Below, one piece after another: positions 8,272 through 16,493 of a stretch of 21,160 nucleotides of DNA (its first letter is position 1; the number at the start of each line of letters is the position of its first letter). Location: contig CAMATW010000041.1 in NCBI GenBank assembly GCA_945861305.1, forward strand, positions 1 through 21,160. Reading direction: 5' to 3'. Under the pieces are notes generated by a model. The model searched no databases, had not been told where the DNA came from, and saw only the letters and a program-made list of their open reading frames with translations. A program made the translations under genes and the position numbers. This DNA comes from Bordetella parapertussis (GTDB lineage: Bacteria; Pseudomonadota; Gammaproteobacteria; Burkholderiales; Burkholderiaceae_C).

Positions 8272-9175
8272 CATTCTAGAAACCATTGGTCACACGCCGC
8301 ATATACGCATGAACCGCTTGTTTGGTTCACAAGCACAGGTGTGGATCAAGTCCGAACGCAGCAACCCAGGCGGCTCTATCAAAGACCGCATCGCATTAAG
8401 CATGGTGGAAGATGCCGAGAAGAGCGGTGTTTTAAAGCCCGGCGGCACAATCATCGAGCCCACCTCGGGCAACACGGGTGTGGGCTTGGCCATGGTGGCA
8501 GCTGTGAAGGGCTACAAACTGGTGTTGGTCATGCCTGACAGCATGTCGATTGAACGCCGTCGCTTGATGTTGGCCTACGGCGCTTCTTTCGATTTGACGC
8601 CGCGCGAAAAAGGCATGAAAGGCGCCATCGCCCGAGCCCAAGAATTGGTGGACGCAACACCAGGCGCTTGGATGCCCCAGCAATTTGAGAACGCAGCCAA
8701 TATCTCGGTGCATATTCATACCACCGCTTTAGAAATTTTGGCCGACTTCCCTGAAGGCTTAGATGTGATCATCACGGGTGTGGGCACAGGTGGACACCTC
8801 ACCGGTTGCGCGCAAGTCTTGAAAGAGAAATGGCCGAAACTGCAAGTGTTTGCGGTAGAGCCCAAGGCCTCGCCCGTCATCTCTGGCGGCGCCCCCTCGC
8901 CTCACCCGATTCAAGGCATTGGTGCAGGTTTTATTCCTAAAAATTTGCATACCGATTTACTGAGTGGCGTGATTCAAGTTGACGCTGAAGACGCCCGTGA
9001 GTATGGGCGACGCGCAGCTCGCGAAGAAGGCATGTTGGTAGGTATTTCTTCGGGTGCCACCTTGGCGGCCATTGCACAAAAACTCCCTGAACTGCCTGCT
9101 GGTGCCAAAGTGCTGGGCTTTAACTACGACACAGGCGAGCGCTATTTGTCTGTGGAAGGTTACTTTCCCGCGTGA
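8258..9175 (+). CDS. cysK: Cysteine synthase (O-acetylserine sulfhydrylase), PLP-dependent
   Basis: A 305-residue fold-type II PLP enzyme that makes cysteine from O-acetylserine and sulfide. [10 protein letters not shown] (35-44) contains the PLP lysine Lys42, TSGNTG (69-74) binds substrate carboxylate, GTGGH (177-181) holds the cofactor phosphate, and GISSGA (263-268) supplies the Ser that contacts the PLP ring nitrogen. The length is that of CysK/CysM; the two cannot be separated safely without alignment, but the SIKDRIA and [11 protein letters not shown] segments look CysK-like. The start is ATG8258, inside the end of the FAD dehydrogenase gene, with AAGGAG seven bases upstream. The stop overlaps the GTG of the radical SAM gene (GTGA), so the downstream gene is probably coupled to it. 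Confidence 0.9.
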   Translation: MKVHSILETIGHTPHIRMNRLFGSQAQVWIKSERSNPGGSIKDRIALSMVEDAEKSGVLKPGGTIIEPTSGNTGVGLAMVAAVKGYKLVLVMPDSMSIERRRLMLAYGASFDLTPREKGMKGAIARAQELVDATPGAWMPQQFENAANISVHIHTTALEILADFPEGLDVIITGVGTGGHLTGCAQVLKEKWPKLQVFAVEPKASPVISGGAPSPHPIQGIGAGFIPKNLHTDLLSGVIQVDAEDAREYGRRAAREEGMLVGISSGATLAAIAQKLPELPAGAKVLGFNYDTGERYLSVEGYFPA

Positions 9176-11070
9176 AGGACTTTCGCGTTTTGGCGCTGAT
9201 CGCGCCCATGACGCAACTCAACACCCCCTACCCGTCAAGCGCTTACTTGACGGGTTTTTTGCGATCACAGGGCGTAGATGCCCATCAAGACGACTTGGCA
9301 TTAAAGCTGGTGCTGCGCATTTTCAGCTCAGAGGGTTTGAAGCAGATTCAAGCCATTGCCACTACGCAAGAGGTACATGAACGTAGCGCCAGTGTGAACT
9401 GCTTTTTAGACCATGCGCAGCGCTATATAGATTGCATAGAACCGGTGATGGTTTTTTTGCAAGGCCATGATCCCACCTTGGCGCACCGCATCTCGGCCCG
9501 CGGTTTTGTCCCTGAGGGTCCACGCTTTGGAATTCTGGACAACACAGAGGACGACACCCTTACATGGGCCTTTGGCTCCTTGGGTGTGCAAGACCGCGCA
9601 AGACACTTAGCCACACTTTTCTTGAATGACTTGGCTGATGTGCTGCGAGATGCAGTAGACGATAGGTTTGAGTTTGTACGCTACGGTGAATCGTTGGCCT
9701 CCAGCCAAGCCAGCTTTGACCCACTGGCCAAGGCATTGGCTGCACCCCAAACCTTCATTGACCAAGTGCTGCATGACTTGACGCTTGAAACTTTTGATAA
9801 GCATCAACCGCAGTTGGTACTGTTGTCTGTGCCTTTCCCTGGCACGGTTTACGGGGCTTTGCGTATAGCGCAAACTATCAAGCAATATCACCCCGATGTG
9901 AAAATTGTCTTGGGTGGCGGCTACGTCAACACCGAACTGCGCTCTTTGAATGAGCCTCGTTTGTTTGACTTTGTCGACTACGTCACCTTGGATGCGGGTG
10001 AGCGGCCCCTGCTGGCTTTGCTTGAACACTTAAATGGCAAACGCTCTGCACAGCGATTGGTTCGCACCTTTACGCGTGAAAACACCGAAGTCAAGTACAC
10101 CCACTGGGCAGAGCCCGATATTGCGTTTGATGATGTAGGTACACCCACCTGGGACGGCTTGCCTATGCAAAGTTATTTGTCCTTGTTAGACATGCTCAAC
10201 CCCATGCACCGCTTGTGGAGCGATGGCAGGTGGAACAAGTTGACCGTAGCACATGGTTGCTACTGGAAGAAATGCAGTTTTTGCGATGTGTCCTTGGACT
10301 ACATCTCACGCTATGACGCAGCGACTGCACACACATTGGTGGACCGCATCGAGCGTATCGTGGGTGAAACGGGTCAAAGTGGTTTTCATTTGGTGGACGA
10401 GGCTGCGCCCCCCAAAGCCTTGAAGGCCATGGCGCAAGAACTTTTACGCAGGCGCATCAACATTTCTTGGTGGGGCAATATCCGCTTCGAGAAAACCTTC
10501 ACGCCAGAACTTGCTGAACTGCTGGCTGAGAGTGGTTGCATTGCCATGTCGGGTGGCTTGGAGGTGGCAAGCGACCGCTTGCTCGCATTGATGCAAAAAG
10601 GGGTCACAGTAGACCAAGTGGCCCGTGTAACCCACGGGTTTTCTCAGTCCGGCATTTTGGTTCATGCTTATTTGATGTACGGCTTTCCTACGCAAACTGT
10701 GCAAGACACGGTAGACGCTTTGGAATATGTCAGGCAACTGTTTCTTCATGGTTGCATTCAAAGTGGGTTTTTTCACCGCTTTGCTTGTACCGTTCATTCG
10801 CCTGTGGGTATGAATCCGCAAGACTATGGCGTCACCTTGATCCCTTTGCAAGAGGGTTCATTTGCGCGAAATGACATTGGTTTTGTAGACTCCACTGGCA
10901 CCGACCATGATGTGTTGGGAACAGGCTTGAAGAAAGCTATCTACAACTATATGCACGGGCTGGGTTTAGAAGACGATGTGCGTGTGTGGTTCGATTTACC
11001 CAAAGGCCAAGTTCCTAAGCCTCGGGTGAAAAAAAACGCGATTGCCCAAGCCTTGGGCGAATCGCGCTGA
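9172..11070 (+). CDS. B12-binding-type radical SAM protein with CX4CX2C cluster motif
   Basis: A 632-residue protein. Residues about 200-300 ([15 protein letters not shown] ... [10 protein letters not shown]) resemble the B12-binding domain found before COG1032 radical SAM cores. The core begins at [12 protein letters not shown]: Cys363, Cys368 and Cys371 give CX4CX2C rather than the usual CX3CX2C spacing. [12 protein letters not shown] and [11 protein letters not shown] match later strands of radical SAM TIM barrels. The first 200 residues are not recognised. The substrate is unknown; the family includes methyltransferases and ring-forming enzymes. The start is GTG9172, overlapping the cysK stop as GTGA. 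The last codons contain a hairpin that serves as the htpX terminator on the other strand. The radical SAM class is firm; B12 dependence is an inference. Confidence 0.82.
   Translation: MKDFRVLALIAPMTQLNTPYPSSAYLTGFLRSQGVDAHQDDLALKLVLRIFSSEGLKQIQAIATTQEVHERSASVNCFLDHAQRYIDCIEPVMVFLQGHDPTLAHRISARGFVPEGPRFGILDNTEDDTLTWAFGSLGVQDRARHLATLFLNDLADVLRDAVDDRFEFVRYGESLASSQASFDPLAKALAAPQTFIDQVLHDLTLETFDKHQPQLVLLSVPFPGTVYGALRIAQTIKQYHPDVKIVLGGGYVNTELRSLNEPRLFDFVDYVTLDAGERPLLALLEHLNGKRSAQRLVRTFTRENTEVKYTHWAEPDIAFDDVGTPTWDGLPMQSYLSLLDMLNPMHRLWSDGRWNKLTVAHGCYWKKCSFCDVSLDYISRYDAATAHTLVDRIERIVGETGQSGFHLVDEAAPPKALKAMAQELLRRRINISWWGNIRFEKTFTPELAELLAESGCIAMSGGLEVASDRLLALMQKGVTVDQVARVTHGFSQSGILVHAYLMYGFPTQTVQDTVDALEYVRQLFLHGCIQSGFFHRFACTVHSPVGMNPQDYGVTLIPLQEGSFARNDIGFVDSTGTDHDVLGTGLKKAIYNYMHGLGLEDDVRVWFDLPKGQVPKPRVKKNAIAQALGESR
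11029..11066 (-). terminator. Intrinsic terminator of htpX, inside the radical SAM coding sequence
   Basis: On the minus strand CGCGATT, one bulged C, then GCCCAA pair with TTGGGC and AATCGCG (about 13 base pairs, three-base loop), followed directly by eight T (11036-11029). It lies 17 bases after the htpX stop and within the last 14 codons of the convergent radical SAM gene. Confidence 0.8.
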
Positions 11071-11082
11071 TATGACAGTTAT

Positions 11083-11952
11083 TTAACTGTTCTGCAAAGC
11101 AGAGATGCGCTCTTCCAAAGGCGGATGCGAAGAGAACATCTTGCCTAAGCCGCCGGTGATGCCCATGGCTTGCAAACTGGGTGGCAATCCCTCTGACTGC
11201 ATATGCTGTAAGCGTGCCAAGGCATTGATCATCGGTTGCTTACGCCCCATCAACTCGGCGGCACCTGCATCGGCGCGGAATTCACGCTGACGACTGAACC
11301 ATGCCACCACGATGCTGGCGGCAATGCCCAACACGATGTCTAAAACGATGCTGGTGATGTAGTAGGCCATGCCTGGTCCGGTATTTTCCTCATCGTTTTT
11401 ACGCAAAGCGCTGTCTACCGCGTAGCCAATGACACGGCTGAGGAACACCACAAAGGTGTTGAGCACACCTTGCACCAAGGTAAGGGTGACCATGTCGCCG
11501 TTTTGGATGTGCGCCACTTCGTGTGCGAGTACCGCTTCAACTTCCTCGCGGGTCATGCCTTGCAACAAACCAGTGGAGACAGCAACCAGCGCAGAGTTAC
11601 GAAATGCCCCTGTGGCAAAGGCATTGGGCACACCTTCATAGATAGCCACCTCGGGCATTTCCAGGCCTGCGCGTTGCGACAAGTTTTTCACTGTGTCAAG
11701 CAACCAGGCTTCGTCTGCGTTTTGCGGTTGATCAATGACCTGCGCACCCGTGGACATCTTGGCCATCCACTTGCTCATCAACAGAGAAATAAAAGCACCT
11801 CCAAAGCCCATCACCATGGCAAAGCCCAGCAAAGCGCTGAGATTGAGTCCGTTGGCAGTCAGGAATTGGTTAACGCCCAGCAAGCTGGCCACAATACCCA
11901 AGACCAGCATGACGGCCAAGTTGGTGACGATGAGAAGAATGACGCGTTTCAT
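11083..11952 (-). CDS. htpX: Protease HtpX, membrane zinc metalloprotease
   Basis: A 289-residue M48-family inner-membrane protease that degrades misfolded membrane proteins. Two N-terminal membrane helices (about 4-27 and 38-58) precede the catalytic HEVAH (144-148); Glu224 in [15 protein letters not shown] is the likely third zinc ligand, and two more hydrophobic segments lie at about 160-180 and 195-218. The start ATG11952 is preferred to TTG11973 because AAAGGA (11962-11957) stands four bases before it and [15 protein letters not shown] is the family N-terminus. A TTGAAA/TACCAT promoter lies upstream and a strong intrinsic terminator downstream, so the gene is probably a single transcription unit. 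It converges on the radical SAM gene with 12 bases between the stops. Confidence 0.94.
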   Translation of the reverse strand: MKRVILLIVTNLAVMLVLGIVASLLGVNQFLTANGLNLSALLGFAMVMGFGGAFISLLMSKWMAKMSTGAQVIDQPQNADEAWLLDTVKNLSQRAGLEMPEVAIYEGVPNAFATGAFRNSALVAVSTGLLQGMTREEVEAVLAHEVAHIQNGDMVTLTLVQGVLNTFVVFLSRVIGYAVDSALRKNDEENTGPGMAYYITSIVLDIVLGIAASIVVAWFSRQREFRADAGAAELMGRKQPMINALARLQHMQSEGLPPSLQAMGITGGLGKMFSSHPPLEERISALQNS

Positions 11953-11994
11953 GAAGTCCTTTGAACTGGCCAAGAAGTTGACCTGTGGTCGAAA

Positions 11995-12022
11995 ATGGTA
12001 AGGGCAATTTTGTTTTTTTCAA
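11995..12022 (-). promoter_or_regulatory. Promoter of htpX, possibly heat-shock type
   Basis: On the minus strand TTGAAA (12022-12017), a 16-base spacer and TACCAT (12000-11995) match sigma-70 boxes at five and four of six positions. TTGAAA plus CCATTTT also resembles a sigma-32 promoter (CTTGAAA / CCCCATnT), which would suit htpX, a heat-shock gene in E. coli. The -35 overlaps the stop codon of the DUF3025 gene. Confidence 0.45.
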
Positions 12023-12771
12023 TACCCTTGCTTTTTTTGTGGACGAAACACCTGCGGGTCTTGATAAAAATCCACGTCTTCATTGGCTGGCCACCAAGCT
12101 GGAATCCCTAAAACGGGTAAGGGTAAAAAGGGTTTGCGTTCCATTTCATTTGCATGAATTTGCTGTGACAACCATGTATCCAAGACGCCGTCACCTGCAG
12201 CTTGAATTTCTACAGGCACAGGCATACAAAGAACATGCGCGGTGATGCCTTTGTAAGGCTTAAGCAACTTCTCTAGCAAGGCATGGCCAAACAGCGTGAG
12301 GTTTGCGTCTTTCCAAGATTCTCGATGCGTCACAAACAATGCTTGCCAGTCTTGTGCATACAGGGCCTGCCATAAGACCTCAGGCGCGCACAGCAATGCG
12401 GCGTTTTCGTCGAACAAGGTGAGCGCATCGCGCAAGGCACCACGCTGCGCGGTCACACCTTCTTTTTGAATCGCTTGGGCTTGCAATCGGTTGAGTTGTT
12501 GTTTGGTGTGAGGGAAGCGCAACCAACACAAACCATTGAAGAAATCGTGGGCATTGTTGCGTGTAGGGACTGTGTGTGTCCTGAAGATAAAGGCTTCATA
12601 CGCTTCATCGTTTGGCAGCATGGTTTGAGGCACGGCCATAAATTCTGTTTGTTTGGCGGCCAAGCAGGCATGAAGGGCTTCAGGTTGGTCTTGCCAAGCA
12701 TTCAGCACATCTTTTCCGGTCAAATGCCACGGCGTGAACCACTCGTAACTTTTAAAGGATTCAAAGAGCAT
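12019..12771 (-). CDS. DUF3025 family protein
   Basis: A 250-residue protein from ATG12771 (256 residues from GTG12789). It carries the conserved blocks of DUF3025: FRTHTVPTRNNAHDFFNGLC with WLRFPHTK, then RGALRDALTLFDENAAL, followed by a C-terminal PLPVLGIPAWWPANE segment. The function of the family is not known to me. ATG12771 overlaps the pyrC stop as TGATG, the usual sign of translational coupling, and is the better start. The gene follows pyrC, an arrangement common in Burkholderiales. There is no signal peptide or membrane segment, so it is probably cytoplasmic. Confidence 0.8.
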   Translation of the reverse strand: MLFESFKSYEWFTPWHLTGKDVLNAWQDQPEALHACLAAKQTEFMAVPQTMLPNDEAYEAFIFRTHTVPTRNNAHDFFNGLCWLRFPHTKQQLNRLQAQAIQKEGVTAQRGALRDALTLFDENAALLCAPEVLWQALYAQDWQALFVTHRESWKDANLTLFGHALLEKLLKPYKGITAHVLCMPVPVEIQAAGDGVLDTWLSQQIHANEMERKPFLPLPVLGIPAWWPANEDVDFYQDPQVFRPQKKQGY

Positions 12772-13808
12772 CAGGGAATAAATCGCCACCCTACAGTCTC
12801 CCCGGCCCGCAAAGGTTTGAGGCTGGTTTGGCCAAAGGGCAAGCTTTCAGGCAGGGTCCAACTTTCACGCTGCAAAGTCACTTGGGCGGTATTGCGCGGT
12901 AAACCATAAAAATCGGGGCCATGGAAGCTGGCAAAGCCTTCTAGCTTGTCCAAAGCGCCAGCAGTGTCGAAGGCTTCGGCGTAAAGCTCTAACGCGGTCA
13001 AGGCCGTATAGCAACCTGCACAGCCACTGGCGTGTTCTTTCAAATGCGTGGCGTGGGGTGCGCTGTCGGTGCCCAAAAAGAACCTATCACTGCCCGAGGT
13101 GACCGCGTCCATCAAAGCTTGGCGGTGCAATTCGCGCTTCAACACTGGCAAGCAGTAGTAATGCGGCCGCACACCGCCCATGAAGAGCGCATTGCGGTTG
13201 TAAAGCAAATGGTGGGCGGTAACGGTGGCTGCGGTAAAGCGCCCTGCTTGCGCCACGTACTGCGCAGCTTCGCGGGTGGTGATGTGCTCGAAAACAATTT
13301 TCAGCTCAGGAAAATCGCGCTGCAAAGGGATGAGGTGCTGGTCGATGAACACCGCTTCACGGTCGAAGAGGTCGATATTGGCGTCTGTCACCTCCCCATG
13401 CACCAGCAAAGGCATGCCTAGGCGCTGCATGGCCTCTAAGGCCTTGTGCGTGTGGGCAATGGCGGTGACACCAGAGTCGCTGTTGGTGGTTGCCCCTGCG
13501 GGGTAGAGCTTGACTGCCAGCACGCCTGCCGCGTGGGCCTGTTCAATTTCAATCGCAGAAGTGTTGTCGGTGAGGTAGAGCGTCATCAATGGCTCGAACA
13601 CCGCGCCAGCAGGCAAGGCTTGCAAGATACGCTGGCGGTAGGCCAGTGCAAGTGCGGTAGTGGTGACGGGTGGTTTGAGGTTGGGCATGACCACCGCGCG
13701 GGCAAATTGCGCAGAGGTGTGTGACAGTACGTGGGGCAATACATTGCCATCGCGAAGATGCACATGCCAGTCGTCGGGGCGGGTGAATGTGAGTAAGTTT
13801 TGGGGCAT
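12771..13808 (-). CDS. pyrC: Dihydroorotase (class II)
   Basis: A 345-residue zinc amidohydrolase that closes carbamoyl aspartate to dihydroorotate in pyrimidine synthesis. Metal ligands and catalytic residues are in place: DWHVHLRDG with His15 and His17, Lys100 in VKLYPAGAT (the carboxylated lysine), His137 in LVHGEV, His175 in FEHITT, and the catalytic Asp248 in LGTDSAPH. The length is that of E. coli PyrC (348). The start ATG13808 is supported by [17 protein letters not shown]. No strong Shine-Dalgarno sequence is seen. A strong terminator-like hairpin ends 29 bases before the start codon, leaving no room for a promoter between them; see the separate entry. The gene is co-transcribed with the DUF3025 gene. 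Confidence 0.95.
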   Translation of the reverse strand: MPQNLLTFTRPDDWHVHLRDGNVLPHVLSHTSAQFARAVVMPNLKPPVTTTALALAYRQRILQALPAGAVFEPLMTLYLTDNTSAIEIEQAHAAGVLAVKLYPAGATTNSDSGVTAIAHTHKALEAMQRLGMPLLVHGEVTDANIDLFDREAVFIDQHLIPLQRDFPELKIVFEHITTREAAQYVAQAGRFTAATVTAHHLLYNRNALFMGGVRPHYYCLPVLKRELHRQALMDAVTSGSDRFFLGTDSAPHATHLKEHASGCAGCYTALTALELYAEAFDTAGALDKLEGFASFHGPDFYGLPRNTAQVTLQRESWTLPESLPFGQTSLKPLRAGETVGWRFIP

Positions 13809-13837
13809 GGTGCGATTGTCTAACAGACACGCCCATG

Positions 13838-13870
13838 AAAAAACCCGCTGCCTTGTGAGCAGCGGGTTTT
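13838..13870. terminator. Bidirectional intrinsic terminator or pyrC leader attenuator
   Basis: AAAACCCGCTGC (13840-13851) and GCAGCGGGTTTT (13859-13870) form a perfect 12-base-pair stem with a seven-base loop. On the minus strand the GC stem is followed by six T, on the plus strand by TTTT and a T-rich stretch. It lies between pyrC and the integrase remnant, 29 bases upstream of the pyrC ATG, so for pyrC it is either a leader attenuator or the terminator of a lost upstream gene. Confidence 0.8.
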
Positions 13871-14006
13871 AGATTCTTTAACCTTCAGCAGGCAACAAGG
13901 CCTGCGTGGGGGTTTGTTATTTGTATTTAAATTGAAAAATCATTAAAACAATGAAATTTATAATATTTAAGTGATGTTTTTAAAGTAAATAACTCCATCA
14001 AAATAG
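13871..14006. other. A+T-rich intergenic scar with possible pyrC promoter
   Basis: No supported gene. A second hairpin, GCAGGC (13888-13893) / GCCTGC (13900-13905), follows the terminator. From about 13915 to 14010 the sequence is far richer in A+T than its surroundings and closed in all frames. On the minus strand TTTACT (13989-13984) and TATTAT (13965-13960), 18 bases apart, are the best promoter match upstream of pyrC, with a predicted start near 13953. A nine-codon minus-strand frame coding MIFQFKYK and a stop lies in that putative leader (13941-13915), without a Shine-Dalgarno sequence. On the minus strand a separate short frame ends ALLPAEG-stop before the terminator, possibly a gene-end remnant. 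Confidence 0.4.
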
Positions 14007-14177
14007 GTAAGCTTGCGCCACAGCGCCATCACATTTCGCTTGATTTACGGCGGTAATATCGATTTGCTGACCTTGGCGCGAAATGCTCGTACATCTGTGG
14101 AAATGATCGAAAAGATTTATGCCTCCACGCTTTCAGCAGAAATGAATGTGAGTCTTTTGCACAGCAAGCGCCGATAA
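14007..14177 (+). pseudogene. Tyrosine recombinase (phage-type integrase), C-terminal remnant
   Basis: The 56 codons before the stop at 14175-14177 read SLRHSAITFRLIYGG, then LLTLARNARTSVEMIEKIY and LSAEMNVSLLHSKRR, the typical C-terminus of tyrosine recombinases. The Arg-His of the LRH box (14016-14021) and a Tyr in the place of the nucleophile (14118-14120) are present. The frame is closed by a stop at 14004-14006 and nothing upstream resembles the catalytic core or N-terminal domain, so this is a decayed end fragment, not a functional enzyme. It marks a past integration event between pyrC and pilB. Its stop is 49 bases before the GTG and 94 bases before the ATG candidate of pilB. Identification of the family is by motif. 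Confidence 0.8.
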
Positions 14178-14271
14178 CACGCCGCTCAATTTCCTTACTC
14201 GGGGCCTGCTCTGCTTCATTTTTTGAGTGCAACTTACGCCTGTATCAATTCTTTTTTTTACAGTGGGCCCC

Positions 14272-15417
14272 ATGGTTTCACTGTCCTACCCCTCCTCTGC
14301 CACCGATCAAGACCAGCAAGCGGTTGACTGGTTGACGCATTTTTTTGCCACAGCTTTGGCCGATGGGGCGTCAGATATCCATTTAGAGCCTTTTGAAAAT
14401 TTACTCAGGGTACGGGTCCGTATCGATGGTCATTTGCAAGAGCGGCCATCACCCCATGCACAATTAAAGGACCGCATCATCTCGCGGATCAAAGTGCTGT
14501 CGCGCATGGATATTTCTGAAAAGCGCTTACCCCAAGACGGACGATTACGCATCTCTGTCAACACTTCACCGATAGATATGCGGGTCAGTTGCTTACCCAC
14601 AGTGCATGGCGAAAAAATTGTTCTGCGTATTCAGAATTTTCTGTCGCAGCAGTTAAACCTCAACGACCTGGGGTTTGAGTCACAGCAACTCGATGATTTG
14701 CTCACCGCATTACAGCGATCCAATGGCATGATATTGATAACAGGCCCCACGGGTTCCGGTAAAACCTTGACGCTTTACAGCTGTTTGCACCACTTGAACT
14801 CATCCAAAATCAATATCTCGACAGTAGAAGACCCCTGCGAGATTGTGTTGCCTGGCATCAACCAAATCAATGTGAACGAAAAATCTGGGCTGGGTTTTGC
14901 ACAAACACTGCGAGCCTTGCTACGGCAAGACCCTGATGTGGTGATGGTGGGCGAAATACGCGATAGTGAAACTGCAGATATCGCCTCAAAAGCCGCGCAG
15001 ACTGGGCATTTGGTGTTATCAACCCTTCACACCAACGATGCAACATCTGCACTCACCCGTCTTTGCCAGTTGGGTGTTGCTGATTTCAATGTGGCCAGCA
15101 GTGTCATTCTGATTTGTGCGCAAAGACTGGTGCGTAAGCTTTGCCCGCATTGCAAATACAAAGTGCCCAATGAGAACAGGTACATCCCAGTTGGCTGTGT
15201 GCATTGCGTCAATGGCTACAAGGGCAGAGTGGGCATTCACCAAGTCCTGCCAATGACAACAGACATTCAATCCATGATGATTTCGGGCTTGGATACGCTC
15301 AGCATTGCCAATCAGGTCAAGCAAAATGGTGTGCTCACACTGCGTGAAGCTGGCTTGATGAAAGCTTGTGCTGGCATCACATCCCATGAAGAAGTCTGGG
15401 GTGCCACTTCATCATGA
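14272..15417 (+). CDS. pilB: Type IV pilus/type II secretion assembly ATPase, short form without N-terminal domain
   Basis: A GspE/PilB ATPase that drives pilin polymerisation at the inner membrane. From ATG14272 it has 381 residues (396 from GTG14227). It contains Walker A GPTGSGKT (158-165), an Asp box ISTVEDPCE, Walker B with GEIRD (227-231), a His box TGHLVLSTLHTNDA and a zinc-binding tetracysteine (Cys291, 294, 309, 312). Usual PilB proteins are about 560-580 residues; the N-terminal c-di-GMP/platform-binding region (MshEN/N1, about 180 residues) is absent and the protein starts almost at the second domain (DGASDIHLEPFENLLRVR). Neither start has a good ribosome binding site. An integrase remnant lies just upstream. 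It overlaps pilC by ATGA. It could be a GspE or ComGA-like protein; position in front of pilC-coaE-zapD favours pilB. Confidence 0.82.
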   Translation: MVSLSYPSSATDQDQQAVDWLTHFFATALADGASDIHLEPFENLLRVRVRIDGHLQERPSPHAQLKDRIISRIKVLSRMDISEKRLPQDGRLRISVNTSPIDMRVSCLPTVHGEKIVLRIQNFLSQQLNLNDLGFESQQLDDLLTALQRSNGMILITGPTGSGKTLTLYSCLHHLNSSKINISTVEDPCEIVLPGINQINVNEKSGLGFAQTLRALLRQDPDVVMVGEIRDSETADIASKAAQTGHLVLSTLHTNDATSALTRLCQLGVADFNVASSVILICAQRLVRKLCPHCKYKVPNENRYIPVGCVHCVNGYKGRVGIHQVLPMTTDIQSMMISGLDTLSIANQVKQNGVLTLREAGLMKACAGITSHEEVWGATSS

Positions 15418-16469
15418 CCTCAGCACTTCGGCAGCGTTGTCATTTCACTCGTCAACTTGCCACACTGGTGGCTGCAGGTTTGCCCTTGCTTGACTCCTTG
15501 ACGTCCATGGCCAAGTCAGAACAATCGACAGATATGCGCCATTTGATTGCTCGCCTGTGTGTGTCTCTTAAGCAGGGCAGCAGTTTTCACCACGCCCTCA
15601 GGCAATTGGACTACTTTGATACCTTGTATTGCGAGTTGGTGGGTGCCGCTGAAATGGCAGGAAACCTTGACCAAGTGTTGGAACGCTTAGCTGTTTTGCT
15701 TGAAAAGCGCCAAGCCCTTCAGTCTCAGATTCGCACTGCATTGGCCTATCCATGTGCAGTCCTTTTAATCACCGTCGTGGTTGTCACCGTCATCATGGTG
15801 TGGGTGGTCCCTGTGTTTGAAGGTATTTTTTCTTCTCTTGGTGCTGACTTGCCAGCGCTGACCCTGTCAGTGGTGCACATGAGTCGCTGGATAACGAACG
15901 GCGGCGCTGTGTTGGCTATGCTTACCCTTTGCAGTTTATATATTCCAGCAAGGTTGGCCATGAACAAACCTGGTTTTCAACTTTGGCGCGACTCCACTCT
16001 TTTACGCTTGCCTTTGCTAGGCGCAATGGTTCATCAAAGCCAGTTAGCGTTGTGGACGCTTACGCTGTCAGATTTACTCAAAGCAGGTGTCCCCATGCTG
16101 GACGCTTTAGAGGTGGTTGCGGCCAGCAGCACCAACCGTTGCATCGGTATGTCCACCATCTTTATTCGCTCCAAGATCAGCCAAGGTACCTCGGTGGCCG
16201 CTGCAATGGAAAGCCTTTACACCAATCCTTCGCAAGCACATGTGTTCCCACCCATGTTGATAGAACTGGTTGGCGTGGGTGAGCAAAGCGGGGCCTTGGA
16301 CACACTGCTCGCCAAAGTAGCTCAGCAACTCACTGCTCAAGTTGACAACCTATTGCGTCAGTTCACGCAACTTTTAGAGCCCGCCATGATGGTGGTGCTG
16401 GGTCTTCTCATGGGAGGTCTTGTGGTGGCTCTGTACTTACCCGTCTTTCAATTGGGACAAGTGCTTTAG
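15414..16469 (+). CDS. pilC: Type IV pilus/type II secretion inner-membrane platform protein, short form
   Basis: A 351-residue GspF/PilC polytopic protein that works with the assembly ATPase. It has the two tandem T2SSF domains: the first from FTRQLATLVAAGLPLLDSL (about 11-29) to a hydrophobic segment at 113-137, the second from SQLALWTLTLSDLLKAGVPMLDAL (about 206) to the C-terminal membrane segment at 321-345. Each has the AG-P-LDAL signature and the GEQSG- or GAAEMAGN-type motif. Usual PilC has about 400 residues; here the N-terminal cytoplasmic stretch of about 50-60 residues before the first domain is missing. The ATG overlaps the pilB stop. The prepilin peptidase gene pilD, which usually follows, is absent and coaE comes next after 24 bases. 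Confidence 0.83.
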   Translation: MTSALRQRCHFTRQLATLVAAGLPLLDSLTSMAKSEQSTDMRHLIARLCVSLKQGSSFHHALRQLDYFDTLYCELVGAAEMAGNLDQVLERLAVLLEKRQALQSQIRTALAYPCAVLLITVVVVTVIMVWVVPVFEGIFSSLGADLPALTLSVVHMSRWITNGGAVLAMLTLCSLYIPARLAMNKPGFQLWRDSTLLRLPLLGAMVHQSQLALWTLTLSDLLKAGVPMLDALEVVAASSTNRCIGMSTIFIRSKISQGTSVAAAMESLYTNPSQAHVFPPMLIELVGVGEQSGALDTLLAKVAQQLTAQVDNLLRQFTQLLEPAMMVVLGLLMGGLVVALYLPVFQLGQVL

Positions 16470-16493
16470 GCTTTCTTATAGACTGCGGGGCAT

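Noticed and set aside
14029..14232. A 67-codon minus-strand frame in the pyrC-pilB interval.
   Set aside because: It is antisense to the integrase remnant, which gives a much better match to a known family.
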